From Dermatemys mawii (taxonomy: Eukaryota; Chordata; Testudines; Dermatemydidae), in NCBI GenBank assembly GCA_007922305.1, contig ML677365.1:12448533-12512532 (forward strand): a stretch of DNA of 64,000 nucleotides, read 5' to 3'. The notes beneath the pieces were generated by a model. It searched no databases, was not told the origin of the DNA, and saw nothing but the letters and a program-made list of their open reading frames with translations. The stretch's first letter is position 1. The number at the start of each line of letters is the position of its first letter. The position numbers and the translations under genes were made by a program. Below, piece after piece: positions 12,301-22,971 of this stretch.

Positions 12301-12729
12301 TGATGAAATACTTTGATCTCAATTTCTTTTGAAATAGAAGACTTAAAGAATTAGTCAATAAAAATGAAGTTTTAAACAAGGCAATAAACATGAAATTCTG
12401 CATGCACAGACATCAAAGATTTAAGCTTTTTCAGCACTACATGCACAGATTTACCAGAATCATTAATGCTAGTCAGTCATGAATGGCTCCATTCCTACGA
12501 ATCATAATGCAGATTTACCCCTGTAAATCTACAAAAAGTCTCTGTGCGCAATTTCACCAAAACAACGTTCGCTAATGATAATTTCACAGCAAATTACCAG
12601 TGTGGTTGTCTTACATCAAAAAGTGTGCAATTTTAAATTACTTTATCATAAGAAAGAATTGTTTTGCAAAAAAATCATTACATTTAAATCAGGACTGCAA
12701 CAACGGCCATATTACTGCAAAAAACTCAG
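9346..12729. other. long unassigned AT-rich stretch
   Basis: About 3.4 kb without a recognisable exon, repeat consensus or terminal-repeat pair. Open frames are short (under 100 codons), lie on both strands and lack domain signatures. It could hold host intron or intergenic sequence. Confidence 0.4.
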
Positions 12730-12884
12730 CTGCGGGCCAAAAAGCTCAGCCCTCGCCCCGCCCCCATCTGCTTCCCTCCACCCCACCGTTTGGCTTGCCC
12801 CACCCCTACTCACCCCCCGCGGGCCACACAGTGAGCCCGTGTGGGCCACATGTGGCCCCCGGGCCGCATGTTGTGCAGGCCTGA
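12730..12884 (-). mobile_element. hAT-type MITE end fragment
   Basis: A CpG-rich island in AT-rich DNA. The minus strand starts CAGGCCTGCACAACATGCGG, like the terminal repeat of reptile hAT MITEs (CAGG...GCGGCCC). Only one end is seen. The open frames through it are composition artefacts. Confidence 0.45.
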
Positions 12885-14639
12885 TTTAAATGAAACATTA
12901 CAGAGTATGCACAGTGCAGTTCAACTAAGGGGGCTTCCCTTTTGGTGTGTGTCTGTTATGGACCAGGGAGTTACACAGGCATACAAACGTAAATAAATAG
13001 TATTCATTTGAGTTGATGTATATTTCTGTTTACAAGTTCTGCTTTAAGAGGTCTGTCTGAATATTTATTGTAGTGTCTGGGCTACTTTTTCCCAATGTAA
13101 CTTTTAACATGAAAGAGACATGGAAGATATTTCAATTTTTTATTCCTGTTTCTAAGTCTTTTTTAGACTGGCTGAAATTCTTAATAAACTCTGTGTAAAA
13201 AAATTAAAATAAAGCTTTTCTTTAATCATGCCAAAACTAGTAGATTGGAATTAATCATTAAAACCTTGCAGTATTATAACCTGTAGTGAAATATAAAGTG
13301 TACAATAACCAATAAAGAGGTACTACAAAGTTGATTTTTTAAATGATCTCTCAAGGACTATCTGTTTGAGCTTAGACATTACAAGTACATTTCTTAACAA
13401 AATATTTAAAAAGCAATTCTTGCTTTGTAGCTGCCACGATCTGACTTCAGTGTTCTGTGCCTCTCCTTCAACAGCAGATGGCACCCCAACCATACATTGT
13501 AGGAAGTACTTTCCTACATGCTTGGTAATGTCACTGGTTGAACACTTTGGGGGAGCGTTATTTTAACCAGCTCTAGCTAATAACTGCATGACTTTACATA
13601 CAGTACTCACTGTATAGCTATTTTTTCAGTAACTTTATTCTGAATACAAAACTCCTTCTACTCAGCATTTTCAAAAAAAATTGCCAGCAACAAATATGCT
13701 ACATCATTTCCGTTTGAATCTGAAAAATCCTAACGTGACATAAAATTAACTTTTAAAAAATATTTTAAAGTCCATCAACTTCGTTCATCAGGCCCAATCC
13801 TACTCCCATTTACCTCCAGAAAGAGTTTTGCCAGTAATCCACAATGTCCACTTTCCCTTCCTATACATCATCAGAGCTTGTCCCCCCAGACACTTTCAAA
13901 TATTTGTGTTTACATTGTTTGTTTATATTAGAATAACTCAGACCTTGTCCTCCAAATTCAGTTGTGAATTGATATATAAACTTGTAGGGTAAGAAAAGGG
14001 GACAAGAAAAGGAGGAAGAAAAGAAGACATACTAGGCAAGGGCAGGAGAGAGGCCGATTTTGTTTCCTTTAAATTATTTTTTATTTAAAATTTAAATATT
14101 TAATTTAGAATGTCAGATAATACTAATTTAGGGATGCTTCCTCTTAACTCTGTGTTAACCGAATATTGTTAAGCTAAACTCCAGTGATGATGATGCTACT
14201 TTTTTTTATATAACTTCTATTACTTTAAATTAAAAAAAAGCTTGCATTTTGAACAGAAGCAGTTAATCAAGTCTTTGTTTAAGCCTCAGTTTAACAGCCA
14301 CATTTGAGGCTGATTCACTCTTGAACAGCAAACATTCTCAAGTTTGGTACCAATTCCACTGTTTGTTGGTCCCTAACTATTGTAAAGGTATTCTGGATAC
14401 AGACAGGTATAAAGCAACAGGCTAATGAGTGTGAAAACTAAGCATCACAGGGAGTAAACATGCCAGGAAGGGTGATAGAGTAGAGAGAATGTAATATGTC
14501 TTTCTAACTGTGGCTCTAATTAGTAAAGTATCTTTTCCTGTCACTCAAAGTGATATAATTTCTGCACCTGCTGTAGTATCTTCATCCTTGGTTAAATGTA
14601 CAAAAGCTATGTTATTTAGCATATAAGTGAAAGTTTCTT
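12885..14639. other. unassigned AT-rich sequence
   Basis: No gene or repeat was recognised in this stretch. Confidence 0.4.
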
Positions 14640-14790
14640 TTCATATATTTTACATGTTAATTAATGCAAAGTAATGCACACTGGGAAATTATAATCCCAA
14701 CTATACATATAAAATGCTGGGTCTAAATTAACTGTTACAATTCAAGAAAGAGATCTTGGAGTCATTGTGGATAGTTCTTTGAAAACATCT
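14640..14790 (+). mobile_element. CR1 LINE fragment
   Basis: It matches the CR1 segment also seen at 48.5-48.6 kb: GCAAAGTAATGCACACTGGG, then ATAATCCCAACTATACATA and AAGAAAGAGATCTTGGAGTC. It stops abruptly after GAAAACATC, where an unrelated LTR-like block begins. Confidence 0.8.
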
Positions 14791-15810
14791 GTAGGGATGA
14801 CATATTAAAGTATTAAAAATGATTCCCCAAGTGGAAGTGACTCCCCATAATTTGTTCCCCACAACTGAAAGTCTACATAGTATAAGTTTGTTAAGTAGAA
14901 GTAGCTTGATAAGTGTTTAGATTTTTTATTATTATTATTATTTGTTAAGATTGTTAAATGTTTAGATTTATTATTATTGCCCCTTTAAAATATAATTTGT
15001 TAATATTAGGTCATGTAACTTGAAATTGTACTATGTAGCCAGAAACAGCTCCCCTCTCTCGCCACTAACTCCATTGTAAGGATGCATTGTCAAGCCACTA
15101 ACTCCGCTCTGGGAGCCAAGCCCTGTAATTGATTAAGGGCATTGTTACACAATTGACTCCAGTTCTCTTCAAAGCATTGTGAACTAATTAACCCTAATCG
15201 CAAAGTGAAACATTGTAACTATAACAATAACTAACTCAGCACTCAGAGAGAGAATGTTTTGAGAAATGCCACCCAGAAACTTTTATAACTTTTTGTAACT
15301 ACAACTCTTGTATGTGTAAAATTATTATTATACAAAATACTGTATGTGAAACATTAATTAGGGAATGTATGTAAGAGAGAGAGAGTGCTTGGACAATGAA
15401 TGAATGGTTTGAGAGGTTCCAGCCTGAGAATGCAGCATCAAAGGGCTGAAGAAGGCGTCAGGTGCCAGTGCAACCAAAAGGTGTCAAGTGGAGAAAAACT
15501 GGAGACTGGAGGTCCACCCTATGAGATCACTGATGAGCACCTGGCAGCCACCCTGAAGACATCAGCATCACGCAGCAATTCCCATAGGCTGGCATAGGAA
15601 GAAATTCCTATAAAGACTGGACCAAAAGACTATGAAGTCAGAGTCCAAGGTTCTGCTGCCAGCCTACCAGGAGCTTCAGATGCGCATCTGATCAGGACTT
15701 CGCTCCCCGCTACCATCACCTGTGTATAGAATACCTGGCCAGTATTCTGTCACAAGCAACTTCCAGGCTAGTAACTATCACAATTACCCAGAACCTGGAT
15801 GAATGATTGA
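14791..15810 (+). mobile_element. LTR-like block interrupting CR1 (tentative)
   Basis: It starts TGTAGGGATGAC exactly where the CR1 match ends, and is followed by about 1 kb of sequence with a different composition. An open stretch of 65 codons at 15400-15597 has no recognised domain. The 3' limit and a second terminal repeat were not found, and CR1 does not resume afterwards, so this could also be a truncated retrovirus-like LTR plus leader. Confidence 0.35.
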
Positions 15811-16242
15811 ATGAATGTTTGTTTTTATATATATATATGTTTTTATATATATGAATGTTTGTTTTCCACTAGAACAGTTTTTCCATCAGTTCAAGCAAAG
15901 TACAACTTTGTCAAAATTGTTTTTAGTCTTAAGGTTTTAAAAAGAAACAAAATTTAACGATGTTATGCACCTTCCATGTTGATGGTAATATTACATTAGC
16001 TGAAATGGTTTTTGAATGGTTGTTTCTCTAGTATAGATGCAACATGATTAAATTCCTATATTCTCTGCCCCCCACTCCACTTTATTTAACTCAGTATGGA
16101 AGGCACTAAAAAGGGCACTGTCACTTCAGAGGATGAAATCTATGGGCCTATTTCCAAATTCTTATGGAATTTACCTGTGTATGGAAACAGACGTTCCATG
16201 ACATTTCCTATTTTGATGTTTCCCTAGTATCTTTTCCTAAAG
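15811..16242. other. unassigned AT-rich sequence
   Basis: It includes a short TATATATA run near 15829-15855. Nothing else is recognised. Confidence 0.4.
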
Positions 16243-16370
16243 GTGTGTCTACACTGCAAATGAAGGTGTGATTGCAGCAAAAGTAGTTATACTGTGCTAG
16301 TTTTAATTTAGCTAGCATAGGAATCAACTGCAGTTAAGACCTAATAGCATGGACACTCAAGTGGGCCAGC
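16243..16370. mobile_element. MITE fragment
   Basis: It starts GGTGTGTCTACACTGCAAAT, like the ends of the 'GTCTACACT' MITEs, followed by the internal motif CTGTGCTAGTTTTAATTTAG. Only one end is visible. Confidence 0.45.
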
Positions 16371-17597
16371 AACCCAACTATGTGCCATCAGGCCTTGGCA
16401 GGCTTGCACTGGGACGGTCAGCCTGCGCTGAAACTTGTGCCACTATCTCTTCACTACCACTATAACCCATTCCAGCAATCATATCTTCATTTATAGCGTA
16501 AGCATAATCCTTGGAGTGGGGTTTGCACTTTGTCATGAAAAGAAAATGGAGCATCTTAAACCAAAAGATCCTTGGAAACCCATAGAAGCCCATGACCAAT
16601 GATACAGAAGTTCTGTTCTCCCATTGACTCCTGGATCTTGCTAGCAGCATAATCTCTTCAACAGCTGCACTGTCTAATACCTCTCCTGTGGAGGATCAGT
16701 ACTAACTCATCTTTAAATGACCCATTAGGTTGAGAGGAGGATAATGTTAGTTCTTCATTTGTTAACGAACATTAAAATATAGTTGTATGTTAACTGATCA
16801 TATGCATATTTTACTTAACGTTCATTTTAGTGCAAGTTCAGTACAATTATCATTGTGAAGAGAATTGGACTAAACAGAGCTGTGATGGTCTCTGAGGGCT
16901 GGTTCAGATGCCTGAAATCAAAGTCCCATGTCTTTTTGTTTTTTGTGCATAATTAGATAGAGTTTGATATTTAATTTAAAGAGATATCAGTCTTTTTGCT
17001 GACTGACTTCCTGCAGCTGTCCACTTGGACAAGCATAAAAACAATTATATTATTGGAAGGTCTATCTTAAAAAGACTTTTGCCAGAAATAACTTGGAAAT
17101 TCTAAAATACTATTTAAGAAAATAGCACATGTACAAATTTATAGTTTCAGAGAAATCTTCTGTATATATAAGGAAACAATAAAAGCATCAATGGGAAAAT
17201 ATTTTGGCTTCAGCATCTTGAGTTCTCTATTTAAAACTTACTTTGATAGTTATCAGTTTATAACTATATAAAAAGTAGTTATCTGGTAGGTCCTTCAAGT
17301 ATGGTCTAATCTCATTTGGAGATAACACTAATTGAAACATAAGACACTTGGTGTAGCTATAATGTCTATTCAGACTGTAGAAAGATGTTACAAATTATTA
17401 GGTCAGATCAACCTGCCTTTGGGCTGATTGCCCTTTTAAAAGCAGCCTTCTTTAGGCTATTAATTCTAAAGATAAATATAATCTGATGCCTGAAGGAGTT
17501 AAAATCAGCGAAAATAGTATTGCAGCCCACAGATGAAAAATAGGCATGTAGTTATATTTAATACACAACACTACATAATTATACAAATTATATATAT
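16371..17597. other. unassigned AT-rich sequence
   Basis: No feature is recognised. The last 30 bp form the left part of an AT palindrome that flanks the LTR cluster to the right. Confidence 0.4.
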
Positions 17598-18313
17598 TGT
17601 GACAGGACAAGGCCAAATGGCTATAGGAAAGTGAGAAGGAATACATATGTTAGTCCCAGGCTAAACAAATCCCTGGTACCATTGGAACCAAATGGCAGTT
17701 GATTCAGGTTAATCAAGACACCTGGGGCCAATTAAGAACCTTCTAGAAAGGAGTAGAAATAGCTAGCCTGATTGGGACACCTGAAGCCAATCAGGAACTG
17801 GCTGAAACCAGTTAAAAACCTCCCAGTTAGTCAGGTGGGGATGTGGATGTCAGGAGCTTTGGGAAGAAGTTGTGCTGTTGGTGAGACTAAGTGGTAGACT
17901 ACATATCATATGCAAGGAAGGAGGCCCTGAGGTAAGGGTGAAGTGGAGTTTGAAGAAGCGGGGACTGCTGTGGGGAAGTAGCCCAGAGAATTCTATTGTG
18001 TTTTGAGGCTAAAAGGTCAGCCATCTTAGCTGATACTATTAGGGTCCCTGGGCTGGAGCCTGGAGTAGAGGCCGGGCCCGGGCTCCCCGCTGTCTGCCTC
18101 CTCTAATTAATCACTGAGATTGGGAGACAACAGAGACTGTGCCAGGAAGGATAGCTTTTCCTCACTGGCTTATGATGAAAATGGCTCAATAGGCTGTGAC
18201 CTTGTCTCTAGAGAGAGAAGGGCTATGTGGAGGGTCACAGTGAGCCTCTGAGGCTAGTGAAAATCTGCCAGGAAACGCAGGATCCACGAAGATAAGGACA
18301 GAGCTTTGTCACT
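17598..18313 (+). mobile_element. solo LTR of the Gypsy family (subfamily B)
   Basis: An LTR of about 716 bp from TGTGACAGGA to TTTGTCACT. It shares with the full element at 33-38.8 kb the CAAGACACCTGGGGCCAATT block, the GGAAGGAGGCCCTGAGGTAA block and CCATCTTAGCTGATACTATT. Its 3' third, containing GATTGGGAGACAACAGAGAC, is a different module from that element's LTR but is shared with 18946-19609 and 56964-57676. A possible 4-bp target duplication ATAT flanks it but is not decisive in this TA-rich site. Confidence 0.85.
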
Positions 18314-18321
18314 ATATATAT

Positions 18322-18892
18322 TGTGACAAAGCTCCAAGTTTGTACTTGTGGGTCCTGCGCTTCCTGGCAGATTTAGGGGCCTCAGAAACTCATCTAGGCC
18401 CCAGAGTGACCTCCCTTTCTCAGTATAATTGGCATGAGTCACCACCTAGTGAGTTACCTTCATCACAGGCCAGTATGGAAGGTGGAAAAAGGGGGGGAGC
18501 CCGGGGCCGCCCTCTACTCCGGGCTCCAGCCCAGAGACCCTAATAGTATCAGCTAAGACGGCTGAACTTTTATCCACAAAACACAATACAATTCCCTGGG
18601 CTACTTCCCCACAGCAGTCCCTGCTTCTTCAAACTCCACTTCACCCTTATCTCAGGGCCTCCTTCCTTCTGTATGATACGTTGTCCAACACTCAGTCTCA
18701 CCAACAGCATAACTTCCTCTCACAGCTCCTGACACCCACAGCCCACCTGACTAACTGGGAGGTTTTTATCTGGATTCAGCCAGTCCCTGATTGGCTTCAG
18801 GTGTCTCAATTAGTCTAGCTGTTTCTACTCCTTTCTAGAAGGTTCTTAATTGGCCCCAGGTGTCTTGATTGGGCTGGAGTAGCCTTTGTTTG
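18322..18892 (-). mobile_element. Gypsy LTR (subfamily A), truncated at gap
   Basis: It begins TGTGACAAAGCTCC, the reverse complement of the LTR 3' end, and runs to GGAGTAGCCTTTGTTTG, where the sequence gap starts. About 90 bp of the LTR 5' end are missing. Its 3' third is the module of the full-length element (AACTCATCTAGGCCCCAGAG). It is oriented head to head with the next LTR. Confidence 0.85.
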
Positions 18893-18902
18893 NNNNNNNN
18901 NN
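18893..18902. other. assembly gap (10 N)
   Basis: Ten N characters interrupt the sequence between two oppositely oriented LTRs, next to a (TG)n tract. The real distance and content here are unknown. Confidence 0.99.

Positions 18903-18940
<38 letters not shown>
18903..18940. repeat. (TG)n microsatellite
   Basis: About 19 perfect TG units directly follow the gap. Confidence 0.97.
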
Positions 18941-18943
<3 letters not shown>

Positions 18944-18945
18944 TG

Positions 18946-19610
18946 CATTAGTCTCAGGGTGTGCAGGTCCCTGTTCCCTGGATAGCCAAAAAAAGGCTAC
19001 TCCAGGCCAATCAAGACACCTGGGGCCAATTAAGAACCTTCTAGAAAGGAGCAGAAACAGCTAGCCTGATTGGGACACCTGAAGCCAATCAGGGACTGGC
19101 TAAATCCAGATAAAAACCTCCCAGTTTGTCAGGTGGGTTGTGGGTGTCAGGAGCTGTGGAAGGAAGTTATGCTGTTGGTGAGACTGAGTGGTGGACAACT
19201 TATCATACAGAAGGAAGGAGGCCCTGAGGTAGGGCTGAAGTGGAGTTTGAAGAAGCGGGGACTGCTGTGGGGAAGTAGCCCAGGGAATTGTATTGTGTTT
19301 TGTGGATAAAAGGTCAGCCATCTTAGCTGATACTATTAGGGTCTCTGGGCTGGAGCCCAGAGTAGAGGGCGGGCCTGGGCTCCCCCCTTTCTGCCTCTCC
19401 TAATTAGTCTCTGAGATTGGGAGACAATAGAGACTGTGCCACGATGGATAGCTTCTCCTCACTGGTTTGTGATGAAAATGGCTCAATAGACTGTGACCTT
19501 GTCTCCAGAGAGAGAAGGGCTCCGTGGAGGGTCACAGTGAGCCGCTGAGGCTAGTAAAAATCCGCCAGGAAACGCAGGATCCATGAAGATAAGGACAGAG
19601 CTTTGTCACT
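18946..19610 (+). mobile_element. Gypsy LTR, mosaic of subfamilies A and B, 5' end missing
   Basis: It starts inside the LTR at ATTAGTCTCAGGGTGTGCAG, so about 55 bp of the 5' end are absent. The 5' part (GTCCCTGTTCCCTGGATAGC) follows subfamily A, while the 3' third (GAGATTGGGAGACAATAGAG) follows subfamily B. It ends CTTTGTCACT, followed by a TA-rich run. Confidence 0.8.
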
Positions 19611-20194
19611 ATATATATATATATATATATATAAAATTTATATAATTACATAGTTATATTAACACAAAAATTATTGCATGAAAGGACCTATTTCCCTTGG
19701 CTACACTGCAATCCAAGTCTGATTTATCTTCTCTAAACTGAGCATCAAACCAGTGTCTTCTCCTTGATTGATTTGCTTTTGCTGTCCACTTATCTTGTTT
19801 GATCATCACTTAGCTCTTTTTAAAGTGAATTAGGATATACAAAACTCTGAACTCTACAGGATTTTTCTGGGCTTTTGATTCCTTTACAAGCCCATGTGAC
19901 TTGTGTTAAATGCCCTAGGAGCAAAGTTCTCCTTACCTGAAAAGCTAGAGTTTTTTGTAATTAGTGGATTTTGAGGGGCCTACATTACTCTTTCCTGAAA
20001 AAAGTTTCCTTTATTATAACTAGGAAAGTTATAAAAAATGCTAACATCTTAGACGTAATATAAATTAAAAAAATGATAGCTCATAATTATTTTTGTTCAG
20101 TCACTGAATCAGCGCATTAGACTCAAGAAATGAATACAATACAATGCTATCAGCATATTCAGAACCTGAAATTATTGCTGTCAATTTCTTTAAC
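19611..20194. other. TA microsatellite and unassigned sequence
   Basis: A (TA)n run at about 19610-19633 leads into AT-rich sequence with no recognised feature. Confidence 0.45.
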
Positions 20195-20560
20195 TAGGGC
20201 TGTCGATTAATCACAGTTAACCCATGCAATTAACTCAAAGAAATTAACCGCAACTAATCACAGTTTTAATCACACTTAAACAACAGAATACCAAATGACA
20301 TTTATTAAATATTTTGGATGTTTTCTTACATTTTCATATACACTGTATTCTGTGTTATAATTAAAATTGAAGTGTATATGATTTATGATTACAAATATTT
20401 GCACTGTATAAAAATAAAAGAAAGAGTACTTTTCAATTTACCTCATACAAGTGCAATCTCTTTGTCATGAAAATGCAACTTAGAAATGTAGGTTTTTTTG
20501 TTACAATCCACTCAAAAACAAAACAATGTAAAACTTTAGAGCCTACTAATCCATTCAGTC

Positions 20561-20779
20561 CTACTTCTTTTTCAGCCAATCACTAAGACAAACAAGTTTG
20601 TTTACTTTTACAGGATATAATGCTGCCCACTTCTTATTTACAGTTTCACCAGAAAGTGAGAACAGGCATTTGCGTGGGACTATTGCAGCTGGCATTGCAA
20701 GGTATTTGTGTGCCAGATATGCTAAACTTTTGTATGCTCCTTCATGTTTTGGCCACCATTCCAGAGGACATGCTTCCAT
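20561..20779 (-). pseudogene. hAT transposase C-terminal dimerisation domain (left arm)
   Basis: An open minus-strand stretch reads PLEWWPKHEGAYKSLAYLA, then KYLAMPA, then VNKKWAALYPVKVNKLVCL. This is the hAT C-terminal domain pattern: W-W near the start, LA--YL-(M/I)PA, then VN-KRA-L----VNKL. In the hAT family this region mediates dimerisation. Here it points out of the element on the wrong strand relative to the central transposase piece, because the arm is inverted. It is not a functional gene on its own. Confidence 0.82.
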
Positions 20780-20821
20780 GCTGATGACGTTCGTTAAAAA
20801 AATAATGCGTTAATTAAATTT

Positions 20822-21240
20822 TTGACTGAACTCTTTGGCGGAGAATTGTATGTCCCTTACCCTTTTTTACCTGCATTCTGCCATATATTTCATGTTATAG
20901 CAGTCTTGGATGATGACCCAGAACATATTCCTGCAGATCCTGCAGATTTGACCAAACTCAAAGAAGATACCAATGTGAGATTTCTAAACATAGCTATAGC
21001 ACTCGACCCAAGGTTTAAGAATCTGAAGTGCCTTCCAAAATCTGAGAGGGATGAAGTGTGGAGCATGCTTTCAGAAGTCTGAAAAGAACAACATTCCAGT
21101 GCAGAAACTACAGAACCTGAACAACCAGAAAAGAAAATCAACTTTTGCTGGTGGCATCTGACTCAGATGATGAAAATGAACATGCGTCAGCGCACACTGC
21201 TTTGGATCATTATCTAGCAGAACCTGTCATCAGCATAAAC
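20822..21240 (+). pseudogene. hAT transposase fragment (central)
   Basis: The plus-strand frame includes FGGELYVPYPF near its start and FLNIAIALDPRFKNL later, the hAT catalytic-domain segment that precedes the dimerisation domain. A TGA ends the frame at 21082 and further breaks follow. The equivalent region in the other copy is 53711-54150. The N-terminal BED finger and most of the catalytic region are absent, so it is an internally deleted derivative. Confidence 0.8.
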
Positions 21241-21658
21241 ACATGTCCTCTGGAATGGTAGTTGAAGCATGAGAACATATGAATCTTTAGCATATCTGGC
21301 ACATAAATATCTTGCAACGCCCGCAACATCAATGTTCTCATTTTCAGGTAATGTTGTAAAAAGCAGTCAGCATTATCTCCCACAAATGTAAACATATCTG
21401 TTTGTCTGAGTGATTGGCTGAACAAGAAGAAGGACTAAGTGGACTTGCAGGCTCTAAAATTTTACATTCTTCTATTTTTGAATGCAGTTTTTTGTACATT
21501 ATTCTACATTTGTAAGTTCAACTTTCATGATAAAGAGACTGCACTACAGTATTTGTATTAGATGAATTGGAAATTGGAATTATTTCTTTTGTTTTTATAC
21601 AGTGCAAATACTTATCAAAAATAAACATAAAATGAGCACTGCACACTTTGTAGTCTGT

Positions 21659-21965
21659 AAAAAAAACGAGGAGTACTTGTGGCACCTTAGAGACTAACCA
21701 ATTTATTTCAGCATAAGCTTTCATAGGCTAAAGCCCACTTCATTGGATGCATAGAATGGAACACACAGAAGTAAGATGTATATATACACAAAAAACATAA
21801 AAAAGGTGGAAGTTGCCATACCAATTCTAAGGAGGCTATTTAATTTAGATTTTAATTTTAATTTAGCCTCTTAGAATTGGTATGGCAACTTCCACTTTTT
21901 TATGTTTTCTGTGGGTATACATACACATATTTCACAGACAGAAAGTGTCTGGCCATGGACACTTT
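21659..21965. mobile_element. Penelope-like tail, foldback copy
   Basis: The left part is the reverse complement of the tail seen at 62.8-63.05 kb (GGCACCTTAGAGACTAACCA, then CAGCATAAGCTTTCATAGGC). After an AT-rich turn at about 21838-21860 the sequence runs back in the opposite sense (CTCTTAGAATTGGTATGGCA). On the minus strand GAAA is kept, but the CTGANGA box reads CCAATGA, so the hammerhead core is decayed. It truncates the hAT copy to its left. Confidence 0.75.
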
Positions 21966-22175
21966 CACATGGACATGTGAAAATATTTCTGTAGGTATGT
22001 ACACACATATATTCCTACTCCATGCACCAAAAAACGCATTTTGAGAGGACACCAAACTTGTTCACAAATTTAGGTACAATTTTTATATTTCTGGACAAAA
22101 AAGAATTACTTTTTTCCCAAAAATGTTTGTTTTCACAATTTCAAAATGAAATTTCATGTCTAAGCATTTTATTTC

Positions 22176-22966
22176 TGTCATAAGTATAAAGTAGCCTAGA
22201 ATTAGTGTTTACCTGTAAGGGGTTAAGCTAAAGGTAACCTGAGAGGTGGACAACTGACCAATGAGAAATTCCTCAGGAGACAAAGGATTTTGAGTTTCAG
22301 TTTCTCTCTGAGTGTCTTCTCTGTTCAACGTGGCTATGGGATGAATCACACCTACTTCTTTCACTGTAACTATAAGCTTTCTATCCAGTAATAAGTAAGG
22401 TAGTCAGTAAGTTTACCTTCTTTTTATCACTTGGAAAATTCTCCAGTTGGTAGAAATTTCTCTCTGTGTTTCTCTAATACTGTAAAGCTTCAGCAGGAGG
22501 AGAAATTCGGGGAGGGGGTTGTCTTTAACTCTTTATTGATTATTGTAGTGCTGTTCTACTGATTTTCTATAAGGGATTTATTCCTTTCTTTTTCTTTAAT
22601 TAAAATCTTTCTTTGAAGAATTTGACTGCCTGTTTTCCATTGCGTAAGATCCTGGTTTTGGATCGGGCACATCTCGCAGGATCAGGTGAGGTTTGTTTTT
22701 TTTTCTCTCAAGCTTCCCAGGGAAGGAAGAAGTTTGGGGGTTTAGTGGAAAGGGAAAGAATGGTCTCAAACTCCCCTTTGTCCTAGTTTTTGGAATACTG
22801 AGTTTGGTGGTGGCAGCAGTTAGTTCCAGACACAGGAGAAGTTTGTGTTCTGGGGGGGAAAAAGATAACCTAAGCTGGTAAAATAAGCTTGGGAGTTATT
22901 TCTTTTTTTTCATGCGGTTCCCCACATCTGTACCCTAGAGTTCAGAGTGAGGAGGCAATCCTGACA
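22176..22966 (+). mobile_element. solo LTR (family with 5-bp duplication), copy A
   Basis: A 791-bp LTR from TGTCATAAGTATAAAG to CAATCCTGACA. A perfect 5-bp duplication ATTTC flanks it at 22171-22175 and 22967-22971. Copies at 27663-28469 and 51478-53246 share the start and the CATCTGTACCCTAGAGTTC block near the end. No internal region remains, so it arose by recombination between two LTRs. The 5-bp duplication separates this family from the 4-bp Gypsy family in the same window. Confidence 0.92.
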
Positions 22967-22971
22967 ATTTC

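Larger units (their letters stand above)
20195..21658. mobile_element. foldback hAT element (copy 1), right end truncated
   Basis: The left end starts TAGGGCTGTCGATTAATCAC. The left arm (about 20195-20787) is the inverted copy of the right arm (about 21226-21658): both contain, in opposite orientations, GTCCTCTGGAATGG-like sequence, a TTTACATT block next to CTCAAAAACAAAACAATG-like sequence, and the coding segment for the hAT C-terminal dimerisation domain. A plus-strand transposase piece lies between them. The right arm stops about 150 bp short, where a Penelope tail begins. The second copy at 51.1-54.7 kb has the same design. Confidence 0.85.

Noticed and set aside
9346..12729. Possible host exons among short open frames
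   Set aside because: Frames under 100 codons with no conserved motif, no supported splice sites and no similarity recognised.
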